A stretch of DNA of 30,659 nucleotides from Christensenella sp. UBA6345 (lineage in GTDB: Bacteria; Bacillota; Clostridia; Christensenellales; UBA1242). This document shows, one piece after another, positions 8,364-15,560 of this stretch (its first letter is position 1; each line of letters opens with the position of its first letter). Made by a program: the position numbers and the translations under genes. Where the stretch lies: assembly GCA_002437945.1 (NCBI GenBank), contig DJSB01000009.1, forward strand, positions 20,065-50,723, read 5' to 3'. The notes below the pieces were generated by a model. The model worked only from the letters and a program-made list of their open reading frames with translations, did no database searches and was not told where the DNA came from.

Positions 8364-8938
8364 TTATTTTTTATTAATTTTAATAAATTTAAAGTTATGA
8401 AATAATAACTAAACTAGTTTTATAATTATAACTAATTAATAAAAATTTGTGTTTCAAAATTAAATTTTGGAGCATTTTAAAGTATCGAAAATAAAAATGA
8501 CGAAAAAATGATAAAAATGTTGAAAATTTGTGAAAAAATAAGAAAAAAGAGATGAATATACGATATATTATTAATATTTTAACGTTTTATTAAGAATAAT
8601 CGATAAAAATAATGATAAAAATGAAAGAAATGGACGAAAAATCGAGTTTTTAGATGATAGATATATCATATATTGTTCATATTGAACCAATTTTAGATAA
8701 ATTAAGGGTATATTTAGTTAATTTTTATAGTGTTTTATTGGGTTAAATAGGCTTTATATCGACAAAAATGGACGATATATCGATTTATATCGCTTATTGA
8801 TTGATTTTATATGATATTTATGATTAATTTAATATGATTTTATAGGCAAAAATTATTAAATTATGATTAAATAATAAGGTATTAATTGTTTAAAAAAGTA
8901 GGTTGAAGTATATTGATTAATAATATATTGATAAATAA
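8364..8938. other. AT-rich non-coding stretch
   Basis: About 575 bases between converging transcripts with no credible reading frame. It contains recurring motifs: ATAAAAATG-like words at about 8490, 8510 and 8610, and AATGGACGA(N4)TCGA-type words at about 8629 and 8767, plus many CGATAT/ATATCG words. No DnaA boxes, parS or tRNA are seen. The function is unknown. Confidence 0.5.
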
Positions 8939-8966
8939 AAAAAATGGCTTAATAAAGCCATTTTTT
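8939..8966 (-). terminator. Terminator of the SPFH gene, usable in both directions
   Basis: A 12-bp stem, AAAAAATGGCTT (8939-8950) with AAGCCATTTTTT (8955-8966), around loop AATA. A T-rich tail on the minus strand ends the gene at 9009-9875. Confidence 0.85.
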
Positions 8967-9008
8967 ATGTGTTAAGACGATATAATGCTTAACTAATTAT
9001 CGAGTATT

Positions 9009-9875
9009 TTAGTATTCGTAGTCTTTATTTGTAGTAATTACTGGTTGTGCAGATTTATCGCCACATAATACTATTAATAAATTACCAACAATTTCTGCTT
9101 TTGCTTTATCGTTAAGATCTACAATTCCTTTAGATTTTAGTTCTTTTAGTGCCATATCTACCATGCTTACAGCACCTTCCACGATAATTTTTCTTGCTGC
9201 TATAATAGCGCTCGCTTGTTGACGTTGTAACATTGCTGCTGCGATTTCTTGTGCGTAGGCTATGTGGTTAATGCGTGCTTCAATAACTTCTACACCAACT
9301 TTATCTAGGCGCTTTTGTATAGATTGCTTTAAATTCTCGTTAATTTCTTCGTTATTGTTTCGTAAAGTAATAACATCTTCGCTAGTATCATCAAATAAAT
9401 CGTAAGGGTACATACCTGCAAGTTCTCTTAAAGCACTTTCGCTTTGATTGGCGACATAATTGGCGTAATTTTCTATATCGAATGATGCCTGATATGTATC
9501 TTCTACTTGCCATACAACAATTGCACTAATTTCTATTGGATTTCCCAATGCGTCATTAACTTTTATACGGTCTACATTGAAATTTCGCTTACGTAGGCTT
9601 ATTTTTGTGCGATAATAGAATGGGTTACACCAGTTTAAACCTGGTTTTTTGCATGTCCCTACGTATTTACCAAATAGGGTAAGTACTTTGGCTTCATTGG
9701 GCTGATTTGAAAAGAATCCACCGACAATAAATATAGACGCAATGAATTCAAAGGTTAAAAATAACGCCATAATGTCAGGAAATACGAGTAAAGTAACTAC
9801 TACGGTTATTATTTCTAATAAAACAATAACAGATAACCATATAATGTTTTTTAAGCGAGACCTTTTTGTTCTCAA
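9009..9875 (-). CDS. SPFH/stomatin-like membrane protein; start apparently frameshifted
   Basis: 288 residues as read. Two N-terminal hydrophobic segments (about 10-32 and 34-53) are followed by an SPFH domain: QPNEAKVLTLFGKYVGTCKKPGLNW, then NPIEISAIVVWQVEDT, SESALRELAGMYPYD, and a C-terminal helix EARINHIAYAQEIAAAMLQRQQA. SPFH proteins scaffold membrane microdomains. The longest in-frame start is a TTG (9873-9875) without a ribosome site. An ATG at 9883-9885 with GGAG six bases upstream is in another frame and encodes MKEFENKKVSLK, which looks like the family's usual N-terminus; removing one A from the A6 run (plus-strand T6, 9847-9852) joins the two frames. This suggests an indel, an error, or slippage. 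Confidence 0.85.
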   Translation of the reverse strand: MRTKRSRLKNIIWLSVIVLLEIITVVVTLLVFPDIMALFLTFEFIASIFIVGGFFSNQPNEAKVLTLFGKYVGTCKKPGLNWCNPFYYRTKISLRKRNFNVDRIKVNDALGNPIEISAIVVWQVEDTYQASFDIENYANYVANQSESALRELAGMYPYDLFDDTSEDVITLRNNNEEINENLKQSIQKRLDKVGVEVIEARINHIAYAQEIAAAMLQRQQASAIIAARKIIVEGAVSMVDMALKELKSKGIVDLNDKAKAEIVGNLLIVLCGDKSAQPVITTNKDYEY

Positions 9876-9967
9876 ATTCTTTCATATATTTCTCCATAAT
9901 TGATATATTTGACTATTATATTACTGATATTCTTACTGCAATAATATAATATTCACTTTCTAATAAC

Positions 9968-9976
9968 ATTATATCA
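9968..9976 (-). promoter_or_regulatory. Extended -10 upstream of the SPFH gene
   Basis: On the minus strand TGATATAAT occupies 9976-9968, about 85 bp upstream of the SPFH start. The -35 region at 17 bp is poor. The rest of the 9876-10066 gap is AT-rich with nothing else recognisable. Confidence 0.4.
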
Positions 9977-10066
9977 TATTTTATTGCAAGACGATACTAA
10001 AAAGAATATATAGTGTTATATTTATTGTTAAACTATAAAAATGTAAGTAAAAAATTGAAGAATGTT

Positions 10067-10094
10067 TTGTAATTCAATCGATTTATGATATACT
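10067..10094 (+). promoter_or_regulatory. Promoter of rsmG
   Basis: TTGTAA (10067-10072), 16-bp spacer, TATACT (10089-10094) with extended TGA directly before it. It lies about 120 bp upstream of the rsmG ATG, with the parS site in the leader. Confidence 0.5.
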
Positions 10095-10183
10095 ATATAT
10101 AATAAAAATTTGGTATTTTTACCTATTTTATACTAAAAATAGGGTAGACGCATATTGATTTTTAGTAATTTTATATAAATAAA

Positions 10184-10199
10184 TGTTTCACGTGAAACA
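10184..10199. promoter_or_regulatory. parS site 1
   Basis: TGTTTCACGTGAAACA, identical to the B. subtilis parS consensus, the binding and CTP-clamp loading site of ParB. It ends just before the ribosome site of rsmG, so ParB loading could affect rsmG expression (inference). Confidence 0.95.
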
Positions 10200-10214
10200 T
10201 TGTGTGGAGTAATT

Positions 10215-10925
10215 ATGGATTTTAAAACAGAGATTAAAGAAGTGTTTAGTAATTATAACATTGAACTTAATGATGACCAAATTGCCAAATTTGAAAAGTA
10301 CTTTCACTTAATCAATGAGTGGAATGAAAAGTTTAATTTAACCACTATTCTTGAACAGCGTGATGTGATAATTAAACACTTCCTAGATAGTTGTCTTGTT
10401 GTAGACAGTTTAAAAGAAAATTCTAATCTAATAGATATAGGTGCTGGCGCGGGATTTCCATCAATACCTATAAAAATACTACGTCCAGATATTACTGTAA
10501 CAATGGTAGATGGTAGTAACAAACGTGTTATGTTTCTGCAGGAGTGTATTAAGGAATTAGGCTTAAATAATATAGACGCAATACATGAAAGATGTGAAAT
10601 ACTTGCCAACAAGCCAGAATATAGGGAACGTTATGAGTATTGTGTTGCACGTGCTGTGGCTGAAACAAATATACTTGCCGAATATTGTTTACCTTTTGTA
10701 AAACTATTTGGATATATGATAGCATATAAGTCTAAAAATGTTAATGAAGAACTTGAACGTGCTAAAAATGCAATAGAAATATTGGGCGGTAATCTAACAG
10801 ATATAAAAAATCATTACATCGAAGAGATTAATGCTGAACGCAATCTTGTTTTTATTAAGAAAAAGTTTAAAACACCAGTTAAATACCCACGTGGACAAAA
10901 TAAGCCAAGACTTATGCCACTATAA
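10215..10925 (+). CDS. rsmG: 16S rRNA (guanine527-N7)-methyltransferase RsmG
   Basis: 236 residues from the ATG at 10215. The SAM-binding loop is LIDIGAGAGFPSIPIKI (residues about 72-88), with VTMVDGSNKRVMFLQ after it and the family start FEKYFHLINEWNEKFNLTTI. It methylates N7 of G527 in 16S rRNA. An in-frame TTG at 10200 lies at the edge of the parS site and has no ribosome site; the ATG has GGAG at 10206-10209. It ends ahead of a terminator at 11000-11034. Position before parA fits the Firmicutes order; noc, found after rsmG in Bacillus, is absent. Confidence 0.95.
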   Translation: MDFKTEIKEVFSNYNIELNDDQIAKFEKYFHLINEWNEKFNLTTILEQRDVIIKHFLDSCLVVDSLKENSNLIDIGAGAGFPSIPIKILRPDITVTMVDGSNKRVMFLQECIKELGLNNIDAIHERCEILANKPEYRERYEYCVARAVAETNILAEYCLPFVKLFGYMIAYKSKNVNEELERAKNAIEILGGNLTDIKNHYIEEINAERNLVFIKKKFKTPVKYPRGQNKPRLMPL

Positions 10926-10999
10926 TAAAGTTGTATATATTAGTTATGTGTTTAACGTATATTGCTATAGGCGATTAATTGAATTCCATTTATTAATTG

Positions 11000-11034
11000 A
11001 GACTAATTAACATAATTGTTGATTAGTCTTTTTT
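11000..11034 (+). terminator. Terminator after rsmG
   Basis: AGACTAAT (11000-11007) pairs with ATTAGTCT (11022-11029); an inner AAC/GTT extends the stem. T6 follows. Confidence 0.8.
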
Positions 11035-11113
11035 ATTTGTTAGCCGGTGGGGTGGTGGTGTATTTTAATTGTTTCATGGTTCTGTTTAAGTGTGTCATCT
11101 ATTGTGTTTATTT

Positions 11114-11129
11114 TGTTTCATGTGAAACA
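11114..11129. promoter_or_regulatory. parS site 2 (one centre change)
   Basis: TGTTTCATGTGAAACA, one base from consensus at the central CG. The arms are intact. Confidence 0.85.
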
Positions 11130-11275
11130 TTTTAACTTTATTTTTGCCTGAATTTTTACAAAATTGACCTTGCGTCAGACTATTTTTGCTTAAAATTGGC
11201 TGTTTTATGGGGTATTTAAAATCTCTAAATTTTATATCTAAATAAGTCTTCCTAGTAAATTTGACTATAATTTAA

Positions 11276-11291
11276 TGTTTCACGTGAAACA
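11276..11291. promoter_or_regulatory. parS site 3
   Basis: TGTTTCACGTGAAACA, a perfect match, about 480 bp upstream of parA. Confidence 0.95.
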
Positions 11292-11725
11292 TTTTTGAAA
11301 GACCTATGGAACTATGCACGTAATTATTAATTAATCAATAATATTACCCAATATCGGTCAATGTAATGCTTAAAGTAGCTTTAATAATCTGTGCTATGTT
11401 TTTATTAGGACTGATAGTGGTAGTGTATAATTAATTGTATTAATGGTATGTGGCCATATTAATCCTTGTGCTATGTCTATACCTATACCAGTGTCTTTGC
11501 CTATGAATATGCCTTTGCTTATATTTATATTTATGCTTATGTCTTTGTCTTTTTTTATGTTTGTATTTGTATTAGGTTGTATCATCATAGTAATACAAAA
11601 TATCATGATATGCTACATTTTTGGTGCGTCTTAATTAATTGTGCTGCATATATCAAAAAAGTCCATAAAATCTGTAAATAAATTGATTTTTTATATAAAT
11701 TTTTATTTTATTTTCTTAATATATT

Positions 11726-11734
11726 TGATATAAT
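11726..11734 (+). promoter_or_regulatory. Extended -10 promoter of parA
   Basis: TGATATAAT (11726-11734), about 38 bp before the parA ATG. The -35 region is only T-rich. Confidence 0.5.
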
Positions 11735-11772
11735 GTTAATACAAGTAAAATATTTAATTAGGAAGTGATTAT

Positions 11773-12543
11773 ATGGGCAAAATTGTTAGTTTCATTAACC
11801 AAAAAGGTGGTGTAGGCAAAACTACCACTTGTGTTAATATGGCTAGTTATTTGGCTATGATGGGGAAAAAGGTTCTGCTATTAGATTTAGACCCACAAGG
11901 TAATGCTACAAGCAGTTTAGGTATCGATAAAGAATCTGGATTAAAGACTATATATAATGTTATTGTAGACGATAATTTATTAGACGAAGTAATTATTAAG
12001 TCAAAATTAGATAATTTAGACGTAATACCTAGCAATGTAGACCTTGCTGGTGCAGAAATTGAATTAGTGCAGATGAATAATAGAGAAAAAGTTATTAAAA
12101 AGATACTTCAACCTATTAAAAATAGTTATGATTACATATGCATAGATTGTCCACCTAGTTTGGGTTTAATTACAGTTAATGGACTTACTGCAAGTGATTC
12201 ATTGATTATACCTATACAGTGCGAATATTTCGCTCTAGAAGGCTTAACACAACTTATGTATACTATTAAATTGGTTAAAAAACACCTTAACCCAGATATT
12301 GCAGTTGAAGGTGTAGTATTGACTATGAAAGATGCTAGAAGTAATCTAGGTAATTCGGTTGCTGCAGATATTAATAAATACTTTAATAATAAGGTATATG
12401 ATACCATTATTCCACGCAATATAAGACTTGCTGAAGCACCAAGTTATGGCGAGCCTATATGTATGTATGATCCAAAATGTAATGGTGCTGTAGCATACAG
12501 AACATTGACTGAAGAATTTTTAAAAAGAAATAATGATAAGTAA
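11773..12543 (+). CDS. parA: Chromosome-partitioning ATPase ParA/Soj
   Basis: 256 residues. The deviant Walker A motif is KGGVGKTT (11-18) with signature Lys11 and Lys16; LLLDLDPQGNAT is the A' motif and YICIDCPPSLG is Walker B. The short N-terminus without a DNA-binding extension marks the chromosomal Soj type. ParA binds DNA as an ATP dimer and works with ParB-parS in origin segregation and control of DnaA. AGGAAG precedes the ATG by 6 bases. parB follows after 187 bases containing a hairpin. Confidence 0.96.
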   Translation: MGKIVSFINQKGGVGKTTTCVNMASYLAMMGKKVLLLDLDPQGNATSSLGIDKESGLKTIYNVIVDDNLLDEVIIKSKLDNLDVIPSNVDLAGAEIELVQMNNREKVIKKILQPIKNSYDYICIDCPPSLGLITVNGLTASDSLIIPIQCEYFALEGLTQLMYTIKLVKKHLNPDIAVEGVVLTMKDARSNLGNSVAADINKYFNNKVYDTIIPRNIRLAEAPSYGEPICMYDPKCNGAVAYRTLTEEFLKRNNDK

Positions 12544-12678
12544 TATATTTTAATTATTGTAAGTTATTAATAGATTATAGTAGTTTACACATATATTATT
12601 GTTGTATATTATCTATGTTAGTGTTATGTATAATAAGATAATATATTATTTAATAATATTTTATGTATTAAAAATAAA

Positions 12679-12702
12679 AAAATGGCTTTAAACGGCCATT
12701 TT
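12679..12702 (+). terminator. Hairpin between parA and parB
   Basis: AAAATGGC (12679-12686) pairs with GCCATTTT (12695-12702) around an 8-base loop. Only a short T run follows, so it may be a weak terminator or attenuator that lowers parB relative to parA, or an mRNA-processing structure. Confidence 0.5.
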
Positions 12703-12730
12703 ACAATATTATATAAGAAAGGATAAAATT

Positions 12731-13621
12731 ATGGATAATAAGAAAGGACTAGGAAGAGGACTAGGTAGTTTACTAGGTATTTTTGATGAGAAAGACGAAG
12801 ATATAGAGATTAAAAAAGATGCTAAAGGTAAGATTGAAGAAATTAATGGAGAAAGGGTTGTAGATATTGATATTAAATTAATTGATGTTAACCCTAACCA
12901 ACCACGTAAAAATTTTGATCCTACCGCTTTAAAGGAATTAGCAGATTCTATTAAAGTACATGGTGTTATTCAGCCTATTATCGTTAATAAAAACGGTGAT
13001 AGATATATTATAGTAGCCGGTGAAAGACGTTTTAGAGCCAGCAAAATGGCTGGATTAAAGGTAATTCCTGCTATTGTTAAAGATTATAGTGAACAACAAA
13101 TAAAAGAAATCTCATTGTTGGAGAATATTCAACGTGAAGACCTAAATCCTGTAGAAGTTGCTAATGCAATGCGTGAATTATTGGAAATATATGGTTGGAC
13201 ACAAGATGTTTTGGCTGATAGATTGGGTAAAAGTCGTCCTGCTATTGCTAATACATTGCGTTTGCTTACACTTCAACCAGAAGTATTGGCTCTTATTGAA
13301 AGTGGAAAATTAAGTGCTGGTCATGCAAGAAGTTTGGTTGTGGTTAGTGATCCAGCAACTCAAGTAAAATTGGCAAAATTGGCTGTTACTAAAAAAGTTA
13401 CAGTTAGAGATTTGGAAAAGGCTGTTAAACAACTTAATAACCCACAAGCCAAAAAAGTTAAAGTTGAACCTAGTCCAGAACTAAAAGAACTTATTAATTT
13501 AATGCAACATAAGTTTGCTACCAAGGTAAGTGTAATGGGTAATGACAAAAAAGGAAGAATTTATATAGATTATTACTCTAGTGACGATTTGGACAGAATT
13601 TTGGACTTTTTAAGCAAATAA
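12731..13621 (+). CDS. parB: Chromosome-partitioning protein ParB/Spo0J
   Basis: 296 residues. It opens with the family start KKGLGRGLGSLLG, which in ParB proteins contacts and stimulates ParA. The CTP-binding ParB/Srx domain holds NQPRK and the box GERRFRAS (from residue 97). The helix-turn-helix lies at about 155-180 (TQDVLADRLGKSRPAIANTLRLL), with an acidic and basic linker and a C-terminal dimerisation domain ending ILDFLSK. It binds the three parS sites upstream and spreads as a sliding clamp. AAAGGA precedes the ATG. Confidence 0.96.
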   Translation: MDNKKGLGRGLGSLLGIFDEKDEDIEIKKDAKGKIEEINGERVVDIDIKLIDVNPNQPRKNFDPTALKELADSIKVHGVIQPIIVNKNGDRYIIVAGERRFRASKMAGLKVIPAIVKDYSEQQIKEISLLENIQREDLNPVEVANAMRELLEIYGWTQDVLADRLGKSRPAIANTLRLLTLQPEVLALIESGKLSAGHARSLVVVSDPATQVKLAKLAVTKKVTVRDLEKAVKQLNNPQAKKVKVEPSPELKELINLMQHKFATKVSVMGNDKKGRIYIDYYSSDDLDRILDFLSK

Positions 13622-13642
13622 TTGCCTAAAATTGGTACTTTT

Positions 13643-13688
13643 AAAAATAGCGAAAAATGGCTAAATAAAGCCACAAAATCGCATTTTT
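13643..13688 (+). terminator. Probable parB terminator (interrupted hairpin)
   Basis: AAAAAT plus GCGA (13643-13653, one bulge) pairs with TCGC plus ATTTTT (13679-13688); inside, TGGCT (13658-13662) pairs with AGCCA (13669-13673). The T5 at the end lies in the stem. Confidence 0.5.
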
Positions 13689-13748
13689 CAAAAATTTCAA
13701 ACGCATTCTGAGCGGTTTTCGTATAAAAAGATGATATATTAGTCATTT

Positions 13749-13787
13749 AAAATAGTCAAAAAATCACAACTTTTTGACTATTTTTTT
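13749..13787 (+). terminator. Strong second terminator downstream of parB
   Basis: A 14-bp stem, AAAATAGTCAAAAA (13749-13762) with TTTTTGACTATTTT (13771-13784), and a T7 tail. It can also act on the minus strand, given the A run before it. Confidence 0.85.
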
Positions 13788-14129
13788 GTTGTTTTTGATT
13801 AACTTAATTTTTACAATTAGATTTTATCTTCAAACATTTTTTTTCTTTTATTTTTTTCTATTATTTTTTTCTATAAATTATTTCTGTAAATTTTTTTATA
13901 ATTTTTTATTTGAAATTTTATTGATAATTTTCTTGTTCATTTTTTTAATTATAATTTTTAATCTGACCTTAATTTCTATTAACTAATTTTAATAAATTAA
14001 TTTTTGTTATCACTTTTAATTATCTTAATTTTAGTTATCTCATTTTTTATTATCATATTTTAATGATGGTTTTTATTAGAAGATTTTACTAGTATTTTTT
14101 ACTTAATTATAATTTGTTTAAAATTTAAT
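13788..14129. other. Extremely T-rich non-coding tract
   Basis: About 340 bases dominated by T on the plus strand with long T5-T9 runs and very little G or C. A 70-codon open frame here is all Phe, Ile and Leu with no ribosome site and is not believable as a gene. No known motif is seen. Confidence 0.6.
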
Positions 14130-14210
14130 CCCGCCTAGATTACGACAAACTTGTTTGTCGCTTGTCCGCTTTGCTCCCAAGTTCGACTAATGCTCATAAT
14201 GGCAGGCGGG
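14130..14210. repeat. Palindrome-ended interspersed repeat, copy 2
   Basis: It opens CCCGCCT (14130-14136) and closes AGGCGGG (14204-14210), sharing ends and right flank with copy 1 at 5-89. The interior carries a perfect 8-bp hairpin, CGACAAAC-TT-GTTTGTCG (about 14143-14160), that copy 1 lacks. Confidence 0.75.
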
Positions 14211-14261
14211 AAAATTGGATAACTTAACATAATATGCTAGTTCTTATATTAAATTCAAAAT

Positions 14262-14339
14262 CAGCCTTGATTAAGATATCGTCTACACTCCATCGTCTTT
14301 TATTTTGGAAGTTTGGCTGTTAGTCATAATTATAGGTGG
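14262..14339. repeat. Decayed third copy of the repeat
   Basis: It keeps GATTA, then ATCGTCTACACTCCATCG (close to copy 1's ATGTCGTTTACACTCCATCG) and a degenerate right end GTTTGGCTGTTAGTCATAAT...AGGTGG aligned with GTTCGACTA...CAGGCGGG. The GC-rich terminal palindrome has decayed to CAGCCTT / AGGTGG. It lies about 50 bp after copy 2 in the same orientation. Confidence 0.55.
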
Positions 14340-14363
14340 TATAACTTTGTATATACCACTTCA

Positions 14364-14409
14364 CTATATATACTATTTTACTATATATGCTATTTTACTA
14401 TATATACAA
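14364..14409. repeat. 17-bp tandem repeat, about 2.7 units
   Basis: Units CTATATATACTATTTTA (14364-14380) and CTATATATGCTATTTTA (14381-14397), then a partial CTATATATACAA (14398-14409). Confidence 0.8.
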
Positions 14410-14416
14410 TGTAATG

Positions 14417-14476
14417 TTGATTTACTCACTATGTTCGTAAATCAAGTTGCTAGATGCAACTCCACGGTTTATCGTG
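14417..14476. other. Three consecutive hairpins
   Basis: TTGATTTAC/GTAAATCAA (14417-14425 with 14437-14445), then directly GTTGC/GCAAC (14446-14450 with 14456-14460), then CACG/CGTG (14463-14466 with 14473-14476). The compact spacing resembles a folded RNA or a structured repeat. No T tail follows. The strand and function are unknown. Confidence 0.5.
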
Positions 14477-14551
14477 TCATCACAGTTTGAATATTGTCAG
14501 TTTTTCGAAAATATTGCTTTGCACTGCTCTCGTCTAACTTTCGATGATACC

Positions 14552-14586
14552 AAAAAAACACTAGGATATAATAATCCTAGTGTTTT
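14552..14586 (-). terminator. Terminator of cvpA
   Basis: A 13-bp stem, AAAACACTAGGAT (14555-14567) with ATCCTAGTGTTTT (14574-14586), and a T7 on the minus strand (plus-strand A run at 14552-14558). Confidence 0.9.
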
Positions 14587-14608
14587 ATATTTTGTTTAAT
14601 TATTCGGC

Positions 14609-15328
14609 TTAATATTTAACTGCTACAGTTGTGCCATCTGGCATAGTAACAGTAACTGAAGATTCGTTAGTATCTGTTGGGGTTTCTGCTGGAGTTTCTT
14701 CAGCATCACCTTTAGCGCCTTCAACGTTCTTACCAAGAACATCATCAATTCTATCTTCTACAGTTTTTGCAACCCATTCATTAACATAGCCATAAATGAA
14801 GTTACTCATTTTGTTCTTTTCCATTAATGGTTTAACACCCTTAACACCGCAAATACTTAAAATAGATGCAAGACCTAAACCTACGCAACCAATTAAGAAA
14901 CCTTTAGCAGCACCAAAGATTAAACCTAAAACTCTGTTTAATCCGCTTAAAGCAGAACTTCCGCTTGTAGCATTGTCAAATAATTTAGATAACAACCAAA
15001 TTGCTAATTTGATTAATAACCATACAGCCAAAATTGAAACTATAATTGTACATGCATTACCAATTTGAGCAGCAGTATAAGTTTTACCAAATACAGTAGC
15101 ACCTTCGCTAGAAATCCATTTCCATTTGATTAGTAAGTCACTAAAGAACTTGTTGGCATTTACCATTTTATTAATGAATGCAGCAACTGGCTTGCTTACC
15201 AAGATAGCAACTACTACTGATAAAGCAGAACTAAAGATACCTAAAATGGATTCAAATAAGCCTTTAGCAATACCAATGATTGCAAATATTACTATTAAAC
15301 ATATAAATACAATATCTACCCAACCCAT
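14609..15328 (-). CDS. cvpA: CvpA family membrane protein
   Basis: 239 residues. The start MGWVDIVFICLIVIFAIIGIAKGLFE is the CvpA signature (D-x-x-x-x-x-x-x-x-x-x-x-x-x-x-G-x-x-x-G), with four hydrophobic segments: about 5-24, 28-50, 92-118 and 132-162 (GLNRVLGLIFGAAKGFLIGC is the second conserved block). The C-terminal 45 residues are an acidic, Thr/Pro-rich tail. CvpA proteins are inner-membrane proteins linked to colicin V export, envelope stress and, in Firmicutes, neighbours of cell-division genes; the exact role is unsettled. AAGGGG precedes the ATG. Confidence 0.85.
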   Translation of the reverse strand: MGWVDIVFICLIVIFAIIGIAKGLFESILGIFSSALSVVVAILVSKPVAAFINKMVNANKFFSDLLIKWKWISSEGATVFGKTYTAAQIGNACTIIVSILAVWLLIKLAIWLLSKLFDNATSGSSALSGLNRVLGLIFGAAKGFLIGCVGLGLASILSICGVKGVKPLMEKNKMSNFIYGYVNEWVAKTVEDRIDDVLGKNVEGAKGDAEETPAETPTDTNESSVTVTMPDGTTVAVKY

Positions 15329-15362
15329 AATATACCCCTTTATTTTACGTTTTGTTACTTAT

Positions 15363-15391
15363 AATATATCATATATTTATTCAATTGTCAC
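15363..15391 (-). promoter_or_regulatory. Promoter of cvpA
   Basis: On the minus strand: GTGACA (15391-15386), 17 bp, TATATT (15368-15363), with an extended TGA before the -10. It lies about 40 bp from the start codon. Confidence 0.65.
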
Positions 15392-15560
15392 TAATTGTTT
15401 GAAAAAAATATTAAAAAAGTTATTTGTTTTCTTTGTTATTAAATTAATAAAATATGTAAATAATCTCTATATAAAGGCATTTTTTATGATTTTGTATAAA
15501 TATTAAATATTAGAAAAAATTTATTAATTTTTTGTATAATTATGTATAAAAGGAGTCAAA

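Larger units (their letters stand above)
11035..11772. other. Non-coding parS-bearing spacer between rsmG and parA
   Basis: About 740 bases with two parS sites (11114 and 11276), a short G-rich run (GGTGGGGTGGTGGTG, about 11045-11059), and a low-complexity pyrimidine-rich stretch (about 11465-11575) built from degenerate TATGCCTTTG / TATGTCTTTG words. Short open frames in the last are repetitive and lack ribosome sites. A noc gene would be expected here in Bacillus; I find none. Confidence 0.6.

Noticed and set aside
10200..10214. TTG start giving a five-residue longer RsmG
   Set aside because: It touches the end of the parS site and has no ribosome site, while the ATG at 10215 has GGAG at proper spacing.
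11394..11681. Three overlapping short frames on both strands upstream of parA
   Set aside because: They are readings of the low-complexity tract, with repetitive Met/Ile/Phe or Asn/Ile composition and no ribosome sites.
13774..13986. 70-codon hydrophobic frame in the T-rich tract
   Set aside because: Any T-rich sequence encodes Phe, Leu and Ile; there is no ribosome site and it starts within the terminator's T run.
14305..14490. 61-codon frame over the tandem repeat and hairpins
   Set aside because: It crosses a decayed repeat, a tandem repeat and three hairpins and has no ribosome site.
15126..15506. 126-codon plus-strand frame over cvpA and its promoter
   Set aside because: It is antisense to cvpA, which has a clear family pattern, a ribosome site, a promoter and a terminator.
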